From contig JAIXOO010000023.1 of the NCBI GenBank assembly GCA_027486765.1, positions 1-64,000 on the forward strand: a stretch of DNA of 64,000 nt, written 5' to 3'. The DNA comes from Saprospiraceae bacterium. GTDB lineage: Bacteria > Bacteroidota > Bacteroidia > Chitinophagales > Saprospiraceae. Each line of letters opens with the position of its first letter. The first letter of the stretch is position 1. Shown here piece by piece: positions 34,862 through 42,560 of the stretch. Under the pieces are notes generated by a model, which ran no database searches, was not told the origin of the DNA, and worked only from the letters and a program-made list of their open reading frames with translations. The position numbers and the translations under genes were made by a program.

Positions 34862-36421
34862 ATGCAGCAGAAAATACTCCTTACGTTTTTATTGGTTCTG
34901 ATTGGATGGGGCGCAAGCTCGGCGCACAATCCAGTGTGGACCTTGGATATTGCACCAATCCTGTACAAACACTGTACCCCGTGCCATCGCGAAGGTGGCT
35001 TGGCACCCTTCCCGCTGGTGAGTTACGAAGACGCCTATTTCAATCGTTTTTCAATTGAATACTCGGTTAAAACCGGGAAAATGCCGCCTTGGCCGCCCGA
35101 TCCCACCTATAGTCGTTTTGCCCACGAGCGCCTGATGAGCGCCGATGAAATCCACCTGATCCAGGAATGGGTGGCTGGTGCCGCCTCCTATGGCAATCCC
35201 AAAGATGCCCCCAAAACCCCTGAATACATTACCGCTCCGGTGATCAGTACACCAGAGTTGAGCTTAGAAATTCCGGAATACACCATTTCTGGGGAAAAGG
35301 ATGTATACCGCTGCTTCCCCATTGCGAGTGGGGTGAATGTCAACAAATACATCACCGCTTTTGAATGTGTACCTGGCAATGGGGAGGTTGTGCACCACGT
35401 ATTGGTGTATGCAGATACGGCCAAAACAGTTTTGAGCCTGGATGCCCGCGATCCAGGGCCGGGTTATACCAGTTTCGGCGGGGTAGGATCTCAATCGGCG
35501 GTACAAATTGGTGCCTGGGTTCCCGGCAGTCTTCCCACTTTTTACCCCAAAGGGATGGGGCAATTGTTGCCTAAAAATGCGACCATCATCCTGCAAGTAC
35601 ACTACGCTCCAGGTTCAAAAGGGAAAACCGATCGAACCCGCTTCATCGCACGCCTGGAATCGGGACCGATGCGGCGATTGGAGACACTACCTTTGCTCAA
35701 CCACTTTTCGTCGCTGACCAATGGACCGCTCGTTTTACCGGCCAATCAGGTAAAAACCATTAAATCACAATTGAAAGTTCCAGTTCAAGGTACCGTGATT
35801 GCCGTAGCACCACACATGCACTTATTGGGTAAATCCATCAAGGTTTGGGGCATTACCCCCAAAAAAGATACCCTAAAAGTCATCCGCATCAACAACTGGG
35901 ATTTTCACTGGCAAGGATTTTATTTGTTTCCCAAAGCAATGGTGATTCCGGCAGGTACTACCGTGTATGGCGAAACGGTATACGACAATACCAACAACAA
36001 CTTTAGCAACCCGAACACACCGCCCAAAGAAGTGCGGGTAGGGGAGGGCACTACCGATGAAATGATGTTGGTCTATTTCACCTTCACCGCGTACCAGCCC
36101 GGGGACGAAAACCTGATCCTGGCCCCTGAGGTAGTGACCGACAGCCGGGAAATCAAATTGGAAGAACTGGAGCTCAAAATAGCGCCCAATCCAGTCCAGT
36201 CCAAAGCCCTCATCTCTTTTACCATCAAAGAGGCCGAACCCATCTGGCTGGATGTGTTTGATGTACAGGGGCGTTGGGTGCAAAGTTTGGCGACCAATCA
36301 AAGTATGGCTGCGGGGGAGAATCAAAAAGAGTTGGATTTGAGTGGTTTGCAGAGTGGGGCGTATTACCTGCGTTTGCGGACGATTAGGGGGTATGCTTCG
36401 AGTCAATTGGTGAAATTGTAG
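34862..36421 (+). CDS. Secreted cytochrome c / copper type II monooxygenase fusion with T9SS domain
   Basis: 519 residues from the ATG at 34862; a reading frame extending back to 34715 crosses the palindrome and lacks a signal at its front. Signal peptide about 1-21. A cytochrome c haem motif HCTPCH (C38, C41, H42) follows. Residues about 130-420 form the peptidylglycine-monooxygenase-like domain: VVHHVLVYAD (H178-H179), HYAP (H248), PHMHLLG (H318, H320) and EMMLVYF (M401 or M402), the CuH and CuM ligand set. The last 75 residues (IAPNPVQSKALISF to SSQLVKL) are a T9SS type A sorting domain, so the protein is secreted or surface-attached. The haem may deliver electrons to copper. Confidence 0.85.
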   Translation: MQQKILLTFLLVLIGWGASSAHNPVWTLDIAPILYKHCTPCHREGGLAPFPLVSYEDAYFNRFSIEYSVKTGKMPPWPPDPTYSRFAHERLMSADEIHLIQEWVAGAASYGNPKDAPKTPEYITAPVISTPELSLEIPEYTISGEKDVYRCFPIASGVNVNKYITAFECVPGNGEVVHHVLVYADTAKTVLSLDARDPGPGYTSFGGVGSQSAVQIGAWVPGSLPTFYPKGMGQLLPKNATIILQVHYAPGSKGKTDRTRFIARLESGPMRRLETLPLLNHFSSLTNGPLVLPANQVKTIKSQLKVPVQGTVIAVAPHMHLLGKSIKVWGITPKKDTLKVIRINNWDFHWQGFYLFPKAMVIPAGTTVYGETVYDNTNNNFSNPNTPPKEVRVGEGTTDEMMLVYFTFTAYQPGDENLILAPEVVTDSREIKLEELELKIAPNPVQSKALISFTIKEAEPIWLDVFDVQGRWVQSLATNQSMAAGENQKELDLSGLQSGAYYLRLRTIRGYASSQLVKL

Positions 36422-36439
36422 GGTTTCACGGAGGTTTTT

Positions 36440-36552
36440 TTCCCAAAGCGACACTTTTTAGCACAAAGGGCACCAAGGAGGGCACAAAGGGCACAAAGTT
36501 AGACGTAGACGATCTTTGTGTCCTTTGTGCCCTCATTGGTGTCCTCTGTGCT
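36440..36552. repeat. Intergenic palindrome, CACAAAGGACAC family, copy 2
   Basis: Arms 36460-36498 and 36514-36552 (39 bases each) are inverted copies with four mismatches, all allowing G-U or A-G pairs. The flank CCAAAGCGACACTTTTTAGC is nearly the same as in copy 1 at 17386. It occupies the gap between the monooxygenase and M24 genes. Confidence 0.85.
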
Positions 36553-36636
36553 AATTTTTATGTTGATAATGAAACTTGGAGATGATCCTTGATTTCCACT
36601 AAAACCTTTATTTTGCCCCCTCAACCTACACGCATC

Positions 36637-38025
36637 ATGACCATCAACCTGAACACCGTTGAACTGCCAAACTTTGGCATGCCCTCCACTGAACCAAGCC
36701 TGAGCCAGGCCATTTACGAAGCGCGCATCGCCAAGTTGCGCCAAAAAATGCAGGTCGAAGCCCTCGATTTTGTCATCGTTTATGGCGATCGTGAGCACAA
36801 CGCCAACACCACTTACCTTTGTGGCTACGATCCACGTTTTGAAGAAAGTTTGTTGATTATTGGCAAAACGGGCACACCCCATTTGTTGCTGGGCAACGAA
36901 GGTTGGGGCTACGCTGAATTGGCGCCACTGCCAGTACAACGGGTTTTGTTTCAGTCCCTGAGTTTGATGGGGCAAGACCGCCTGTCGGGGGTATCGCTGA
37001 GTCAGGCCTTAAAGGATGCCGGAATTGATGCCGAGAGCACCATCGGGGTAGCGGGTTGGAAATATTTCTCCGCAGCCGAATTCGCTGAGCCAGACTATTG
37101 TTTTGAAACCCCTTCTTACTTGATCGACACCTTACGCAAGCTCAGTGGCAACTACCGTCAGGTGCGCAATGCCAATGCCTTGCTGATGAACCCAGATGAT
37201 GGGCTGCGCATCTTGAACGAAGCTGAACAATTGGCCTTGTTTGAATTTGCGGCCTGCCATACCTCCACTGGCCTCAAAAATGTGCTCTTCAACATGCAGC
37301 CGGGCATGACCGAAATGCAGGCTACCACCCTGATGCAACTCAACGGCTTCCCCTTGGGAGCACATACCATGCTGACCAATGGCCCACGTGCGGCTTACGG
37401 TCTGCCGAGTCCTTCCATGAATACGCTTAAAGTGGGTGAACCTTTCACCATGGCCATGTGCCTCTGGGGTGGCTTAAATGCCCGGGCGGGTTGGTTGGTG
37501 CACGATGAAACCGAATTGCCGGATGGGGTAGGGGATTACCTGCAAAAACTGGCTATCCCATATTTCCGGGCCATCGTCAAATGGTACGAACACATCGGCA
37601 TCGGGGTGCCTGCTGGAGAATTGTACGACCTCATCCACGGCGAAATAGGCGATCCATTTTTTGGGGTAAAACTCAATCCTGGGCATTTCATCCACATCGA
37701 CGAGTGGGTGCATTCGCCAGTGTTTAAAGGCTCGGAATTGAAATTCAAATCCGGAATGGCTTTGCAAGTGGATGTAATTCCTGGTACCGGTACGGCTTAC
37801 CACACTAGCAACATTGAAGATGGGATTGCGCTGGCCGATGAGGCACTACGTGCTGAATTGGCGCAGAAATTCCCGGAAATGTGGCAACGGATTCAAGCGC
37901 GGCGGAAATTTATGGCGGAGGTGATTGGCATAAACTTGAAACCAGAGGTGTTGCCGTTTAGCAATATTCCGGCGTATTTGCCGCCGTATATGTTGAGTCC
38001 GGGGAGGGTGTTGACGGTGCAATAA
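36637..38025 (+). CDS. M24 (Xaa-Pro peptidase) fold protein with altered metal ligands
   Basis: 462 residues from the ATG at 36637; an in-frame ATG at 36589 adds an unlikely extension. The pita-bread fold is suggested by ALYxxxMxPGMTE-like sequence (FNMQPGMTEMQATTLMQ), LNPGHFIHIDEW and VDVIPGTGTAYHTSNIEDGI. However, the two aspartates normally found in the central DXXXXXXXGYXXD stretch are replaced (AMCLWGGLNARAGWLVHDE), so normal two-metal catalysis is doubtful. A creatinase-like activity without metal is possible. No signal peptide, so cytoplasmic. It ends at a bidirectional terminator. Confidence 0.75.
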   Translation: MTINLNTVELPNFGMPSTEPSLSQAIYEARIAKLRQKMQVEALDFVIVYGDREHNANTTYLCGYDPRFEESLLIIGKTGTPHLLLGNEGWGYAELAPLPVQRVLFQSLSLMGQDRLSGVSLSQALKDAGIDAESTIGVAGWKYFSAAEFAEPDYCFETPSYLIDTLRKLSGNYRQVRNANALLMNPDDGLRILNEAEQLALFEFAACHTSTGLKNVLFNMQPGMTEMQATTLMQLNGFPLGAHTMLTNGPRAAYGLPSPSMNTLKVGEPFTMAMCLWGGLNARAGWLVHDETELPDGVGDYLQKLAIPYFRAIVKWYEHIGIGVPAGELYDLIHGEIGDPFFGVKLNPGHFIHIDEWVHSPVFKGSELKFKSGMALQVDVIPGTGTAYHTSNIEDGIALADEALRAELAQKFPEMWQRIQARRKFMAEVIGINLKPEVLPFSNIPAYLPPYMLSPGRVLTVQ

Positions 38026-38070
38026 TCAAAAAAGGGCACATTCTCATCGTGGAATGTGCCCTTTTTTGAT
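38025..38070. terminator. Bidirectional terminator between the M24 and lepB genes
   Basis: ATCAAAAAAGGGCACATTC (38025-38043) is the perfect inverse of 38052-38070, with an 8-base loop. A-tract and T-tract flank the GC stem on either side, so it ends transcription for both convergent genes. Confidence 0.93.
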
Positions 38071-38083
38071 CAGTTGGAAAATC

Positions 38084-39679
38084 TTACCGATTCCCCGCCG
38101 ACATAAAGATCCGCCGCCAGTTGATCCCCTTCGCGAGGCTTCCTTCCTTCAGAGAGAACCAAATCAGCAGTGGTTTCCCCACCACATGGTCTTCAGGAAC
38201 AAAACCCCAGTAGCGCGAATCTTCCGAGTTGTGGCGGTTGTCCCCCATCATCCAGTAATAATTCTGCTTGAAGGTATAGGTCTTGGCCTCTTTGCCATTG
38301 ACGTAGAACTTGCCATTGCGTTCCGCAAAATCGTTCCCTTCGTACTTGCCAATCACCCGGCGGTAAAGGGCAATGGATTCGGCGTTGAGCGCAATGGTTG
38401 CACCTTTTTTAGGAATGTAAATCGGTCCGAAGTTGTCCAGATCCCAGCTGCCAAAATGGGCGGTATCGTAAGGAAACAACCGACTTTGAGTCCGACTCAT
38501 ATCGACGTGCTCAATTACGATGTTTTTATCCATCGCTTTGAGCTTGTTCTTTTGTTCGTTGTTCAGAATCAGCATCATGTTGGCACTGCCACCACTAACT
38601 CCTTGCAGTTGATCCTCCGCAGAAATGCCCCAATCGCTGAACTGTTGGGTGTTGATGCCTGCTCCCGAAGGGTTGTACACCTGATACATGTATTGCAAGT
38701 ACTTGGGATTGGCACCAGGTTTTCCATTGATGTAGACCTGGCGATTGCGGATTTGCAAGGAATCACCAGCCAAACCAATACAACGTTTGATGTAGTGGTC
38801 CATTTTGTCCATTGGGCGCGTCACCAATGGGGCTTGTCCGATGCTGATCATGGAGCTGGGCTCGGGAGGGATACTTCCTCGCCGCGCATCGTAAATGCTC
38901 CAGGTACGATTGGGGAAAATATACACACTATCACCTTCTGGGTAGTTGAATACGACCGGGTCGTTGTGATCGATGCTTTCAAATGCCCTCAGTCTATTGT
39001 ATTTGAGCTTGGGTTTTTCCAGGTAAGATTCGGTGTTGAGGATCGGGATGCGGTTGTGCAACAATGGCACCATGGCCACCGTTTGCGGCATCCGCAGGCC
39101 ATAGCTGGGTTTGCTCACAAACAAAAAGTCACCTACCAACATCGAACCTTCCATCGAAGAGGTTGGAATCACGTAAGCTTCGATCAAAAACATCCGAATA
39201 AAAGCTGCCGCAAAAACGGCAAAAATGATGGCTTCAGCCCATTCACGGATGCCTGACTTTTGATAAGGATTTTCGGACAACAGTTTTTTGTGCTGCCGTT
39301 CGTTGGTACGCGATTCGTGCAATTTATGGCGGTATTCCCGCTCCTTGGGCAAAATTGGCCCTTCGTATTTGTCCGTTTTATTGGTGCCCAAGTACAGGAA
39401 ATAAAAGGGGGCAAACAAGACTGCCAGGAAACTATGGTAAAATTTGAGTTTACCAAAAGAACGTGCCATGTCCACCGCCAAACCAGCATAGATGAAGATG
39501 TTGACGATTGGTAACAAGAGAAAAATGGCGTGGGTGGCTTTGCGCCCCACTAGTTTACACCAAACAACAAAGTTGTATCCAGGAACCAGACCTTTCCAAG
39601 CTGCTTCTCCACATTTTTGAAAAATGAAGTATAAACTTACACTCAACAATACGTAACTCAATACAAAAAACAGGATCAT
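38084..39679 (-). CDS. lepB: Signal peptidase I
   Basis: 531 residues with several N-terminal membrane segments (about 1-20, 45-65, 75-95 and near 145). The catalytic serine lies in TSSMEGSMLVGD (about residue 175) and the lysine in YIKRCIGLAGD (about residue 300). The later MGDNRHNSEDSRYWGFV is the family's box E. The enzyme cleaves Sec signal peptides at the periplasmic face. The long spacing between Ser and Lys boxes and the long N-terminal part are typical of Bacteroidota forms. Monocistronic. Confidence 0.95.
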   Translation of the reverse strand: MILFFVLSYVLLSVSLYFIFQKCGEAAWKGLVPGYNFVVWCKLVGRKATHAIFLLLPIVNIFIYAGLAVDMARSFGKLKFYHSFLAVLFAPFYFLYLGTNKTDKYEGPILPKEREYRHKLHESRTNERQHKKLLSENPYQKSGIREWAEAIIFAVFAAAFIRMFLIEAYVIPTSSMEGSMLVGDFLFVSKPSYGLRMPQTVAMVPLLHNRIPILNTESYLEKPKLKYNRLRAFESIDHNDPVVFNYPEGDSVYIFPNRTWSIYDARRGSIPPEPSSMISIGQAPLVTRPMDKMDHYIKRCIGLAGDSLQIRNRQVYINGKPGANPKYLQYMYQVYNPSGAGINTQQFSDWGISAEDQLQGVSGGSANMMLILNNEQKNKLKAMDKNIVIEHVDMSRTQSRLFPYDTAHFGSWDLDNFGPIYIPKKGATIALNAESIALYRRVIGKYEGNDFAERNGKFYVNGKEAKTYTFKQNYYWMMGDNRHNSEDSRYWGFVPEDHVVGKPLLIWFSLKEGSLAKGINWRRIFMSAGNR

Positions 39680-39790
39680 GCTGTGCGTAATTTGTGTGAA
39701 TGATGGTGCTCTTTTTGGAGAACGCCCAAATATAAGGCTTTCGAGGTTAGTAGCGAAACCTTATTGAAAATTACAGCCTTGAAACAAATA

Positions 39791-41017
39791 TTAAGCAGGT
39801 TGTAAATCAATTAACGTCACTTCAGGTAAAATACCTACCCGACCAGGATACCCCAAAAAGCCCAGGCCGCGATTGACGTACAAAAATTGCTCACCTTGCT
39901 GATATAGGCCCGCCCATTGTTTGTACATGAATTGAGCGGGGCTCCATCTAATCCAACCTGGAATTTCGACACCAAACTGAAACCCGTGGGTGTGCCCTGA
40001 AAAAGTAACGTGAATGTCCTTAAATTCTGGTACAATCTGAACATCCCAATGCGAAGGGTCGTGTGAAAGCAATAGTTTGACATTGACCCCATCCGATCCC
40101 TGGTGTGCATCCGCCAAACGACCCATTTTGGGAAACTGGGGCAAAGCAGAGTAGTTTTCAACGCCAATGACCGCTATTTTTTCATCATTGATGTCGAGGA
40201 TGCGGTGCTCGTTCATCAACAAATTCCAACCTAGTTTTTTGTGAATGCCTTTGAGGGTTTCCAAGTTGGCCTCCTTTTCTTCCGCATTTTTCCAATTATG
40301 GTAGTCGCCGTAATCGTGGTTTCCTAAAACCGAATACACGCCATACTTGGCTTCAATTTTGTCAAAAACATCCATGTAATCCGCCATTTCATCGGCGTGG
40401 TCGTTGACCAAATCACCGGTAAAAAAGACCAGATCGGGCTTTTGGGCATTGATGATGTCAATGGCGTTTTTTACCGGATCCTTAAAAGTGAAACTCCCTG
40501 AGTGGATGTCCGAAATTTGTACAATTTTTAACCCTGCCAACTTGGGTGACAGGCCTTTGATGCCAATCGTTTGCTGAAACAACTTGTACCGATAGGGATT
40601 GCGGAGGATGCCGTAAGACAGGGTGAAGAAAGGGATTGCGCCCAAAAACACGCCCATTTTACTCAAAAACTTGGAGCGACCAATGTCAAAATCAGGATCC
40701 CCATTCACCCGTTGAGCGACCCAAATCGTCAGGCGGCGCAAGTCATCGATGAGCAACATGGGCAAAATCAGAAACTTGGAAATGTAGATGATAAAAACCA
40801 CAGTCCGGGAGTAGGTCTCCATATTTTTGCTCCAGCCATCCGCCCAGCCCCAATAATGGGCCAGCAGGTAAAATACGCTGAACGCTGTAAGGCCCCAAAA
40901 AAAGCCGTAGGCAATATTTTTTGCCAACATCGACCAGTCTTGCATAATCAGCTTAACCGCTTGAAAACTATAAAAGTCGATGAGCAATAAAACAAGGATG
41001 AAGATGGTGAATCGCAT
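39791..41017 (-). CDS. Membrane-anchored metallophosphoesterase
   Basis: 408 residues. Three or four N-terminal membrane segments (about 5-25, 30-55, 72-95, 118-140) precede a calcineurin-like catalytic domain: VQISDIHSGSF (metal ligands D and H), FFTGDLVNDH (D), LGNHDYG (N, H), LLSHDP and FSGHTHGFQFG (H, H). All ligands are present, so it should be active. Related YkuE/LpxG-like enzymes act on lipid or peptidoglycan-linked substrates; here the substrate is unknown. Divergent from kdsA. Confidence 0.9.
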   Translation of the reverse strand: MRFTIFILVLLLIDFYSFQAVKLIMQDWSMLAKNIAYGFFWGLTAFSVFYLLAHYWGWADGWSKNMETYSRTVVFIIYISKFLILPMLLIDDLRRLTIWVAQRVNGDPDFDIGRSKFLSKMGVFLGAIPFFTLSYGILRNPYRYKLFQQTIGIKGLSPKLAGLKIVQISDIHSGSFTFKDPVKNAIDIINAQKPDLVFFTGDLVNDHADEMADYMDVFDKIEAKYGVYSVLGNHDYGDYHNWKNAEEKEANLETLKGIHKKLGWNLLMNEHRILDINDEKIAVIGVENYSALPQFPKMGRLADAHQGSDGVNVKLLLSHDPSHWDVQIVPEFKDIHVTFSGHTHGFQFGVEIPGWIRWSPAQFMYKQWAGLYQQGEQFLYVNRGLGFLGYPGRVGILPEVTLIDLQPA

Positions 41018-41077
41018 TTTGCTTAATTATGAACGGGTATTGAACACTCGTTTAACACTAGAATAGGACAAAGGGAT

Positions 41078-41097
41078 TAATTTTGCGTGTAAATTTG
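41078..41097 (+). promoter_or_regulatory. Probable kdsA promoter (two -7 boxes)
   Basis: TAATTTTG at 41078-41085 and TAAATTTG at 41090-41097 both match TAnnTTTG, 25-45 bases before the kdsA ATG. No convincing -33 TTG is at the usual distance. Confidence 0.5.
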
Positions 41098-41122
41098 CGT
41101 TTTCTTAGACCATAAATCAAAT

Positions 41123-41938
41123 ATGCTGGACAAAATACCCAATCTTAAGCATCTGGACAGTGGAAACTTTTTCCTCATTGCTGGCCCTTGCGCCATCGAG
41201 GGTGAAGACATCGCCTTTGAGATTGCTGAAAAAGTACACCAATTGTGTACTCAATTTCAAATTCCCTACATCTTTAAAGGCTCTTACCGCAAAGCCAATC
41301 GTTCGCGCCTCGATTCCTTTACCGGGATTGGCGATGGACAGGCACTGGAGGTGTTGAAAAAAGTAGGCCAACACTACGGCATTCCTACCATCACCGATAT
41401 TCACACCGATGAAGAAGCGGCACTGGCTGCAGAATACGTCGATGTGTTGCAAATCCCGGCCTTTTTATGCCGCCAAACTAGTCTTTTGGTCGCTGCCGCC
41501 GATACGGGTAAGGTCGTGAACGTCAAAAAAGGACAGTTCATGAGTGCGGAAGCCATGAAGTACGCGGTGGATAAAATTAGGCAATCGGGCAACGAAAAAA
41601 TCATCCTCACCGAACGCGGCGTAACCTTTGGCTACCAGGATTTGGTGATCGATTACCGTGGGCTGCCCGTGATGCAATCTTTCGGGGTGCCCGTCGTTTT
41701 GGATTGTACTCACTCACTCCAACAACCCAATCAAGACAGTGGTGTAACGGGTGGCCGCCCTGCCCTCATCGAAACGGTAGCCAAAGCGGCCATTGCTGTA
41801 GGGGTAGATGGTTTGTTCCTGGAAACCCATCCACGCCCGTCTGAAGCCAAATCCGATGCGGCAAATATGTTACCTTTGGAACGCTTGGAAGCGATGTTGG
41901 AAAAATTGGTGAAAATCCGCAAAGCTATTATAGGTTGA
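41123..41938 (+). CDS. kdsA: 3-deoxy-8-phosphooctulonate synthase
   Basis: 271 residues. The N-terminal FFLIAGPCAIEG, the KGSYRKANRSR loop, the TDIHTDEEA strand, ERGVTFGY and the C-terminal ETHPRPSEAKSD are the KdsA/DAHP-synthase class I fold and its KDO8P signature (KANRS). The enzyme joins phosphoenolpyruvate and arabinose 5-phosphate in KDO synthesis for lipopolysaccharide. The rest of the KDO pathway is not in the window. A palindrome follows the stop. Confidence 0.96.
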   Translation: MLDKIPNLKHLDSGNFFLIAGPCAIEGEDIAFEIAEKVHQLCTQFQIPYIFKGSYRKANRSRLDSFTGIGDGQALEVLKKVGQHYGIPTITDIHTDEEAALAAEYVDVLQIPAFLCRQTSLLVAAADTGKVVNVKKGQFMSAEAMKYAVDKIRQSGNEKIILTERGVTFGYQDLVIDYRGLPVMQSFGVPVVLDCTHSLQQPNQDSGVTGGRPALIETVAKAAIAVGVDGLFLETHPRPSEAKSDAANMLPLERLEAMLEKLVKIRKAIIG

Positions 41939-41953
41939 GGAAGGTTTAGGGAA

Positions 41954-42034
41954 GTTGAGAAGGTTGAGGCTACCGCGAGCGATTTTGACAAAGTCTTTGC
42001 CTAAGTCGCTCGCGGTAGCCTCAACCTTCTCAAC
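41954..42034. repeat. Intergenic palindrome, CTACCGCGAGCGA family, copy 2
   Basis: Perfect 29-bp inverted repeat, 41954-41982 and 42006-42034, with a 23-base centre. GGTTGAGAAGGTTGAGG-like direct repeats extend on both sides (CTCAACCTTCTCAACC several times). It fills the gap between kdsA and the small secreted protein gene. Confidence 0.88.
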
Positions 42035-42066
42035 CTTCTCAACCTTCTCAACCCAAATATCAACTT

Positions 42067-42492
42067 ATGAAAAAATTGCTGCTAGCCTGTGTTCTTTTTG
42101 CGTTGCCGCTGCTGATCCATGCCCAGATCAAGCGCACGATTCACGAAGTGATCGAGGTGTCGGATAGCATCCAAACCCTCACTTTTGAATTTTATGATTC
42201 GCTCAAAGTACAAACCTGGCCCAGCAATTCGATCATGTTGGAAATTTTTGTGATCCACAAGGAAAACAGCACCGATAGTGTACTCAAGGGCTTGATCGAA
42301 CAGGGGCGGTACCGTTTGGATCCCGTGAAATCGGTGGATCGTTTGCATGTCAAGTTTGACTTGCGCAACCGGGGCATTTTGAACACCCTCACCAGTGGCG
42401 AAATACCCGAAGAAGTCAGCATCAATATTTTTATCCCTGAGGATTTTGTCGAGGGTCAAAAAGGGGAATGGACCCGAAAAAAAACGCCGTAG
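42067..42492 (+). CDS. Small secreted protein, function unknown
   Basis: 141 residues with a signal peptide ending LLIHAQ (about 1-20). The mature part is predicted beta-rich: it opens with IHEVIEVSDSIQTLTFEFYD, and the later HVKFDLRNRG and SINIFIPEDF resemble the DUF4097-like or autotransporter-adhesin-like strand pattern, though without clear repeats. A Lys/Arg-rich C-terminus (GEWTRKKTP) extends to a palindrome. It may act in the envelope. Not recognised as a named family. Confidence 0.5.
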   Translation: MKKLLLACVLFALPLLIHAQIKRTIHEVIEVSDSIQTLTFEFYDSLKVQTWPSNSIMLEIFVIHKENSTDSVLKGLIEQGRYRLDPVKSVDRLHVKFDLRNRGILNTLTSGEIPEEVSINIFIPEDFVEGQKGEWTRKKTP

Positions 42493-42547
42493 GGGCAACC
42501 CTTGCGGTTGCCCTGGCCCGATAAAGGGCAACCGAAACGGTTGCCCC
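42492..42547. repeat. Two GGGCAACC hairpins before the FAD oxidoreductase gene
   Basis: GGGGCAACC (42492-42500) pairs with GGTTGCCC (42506-42513), and GGGCAACC (42526-42533) with GGTTGCCC (42539-42546). The first begins within the stop codon of the upstream gene. A related GGGCAGCC/GGCTGCCC hairpin is at 56106. Confidence 0.75.
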
Positions 42548-42560
42548 AACAACCCATCAC

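Noticed and set aside
38054-39256. A 400-codon plus-strand open frame
   Set aside because: It is the shadow of lepB, which has complete catalytic boxes on the minus strand.
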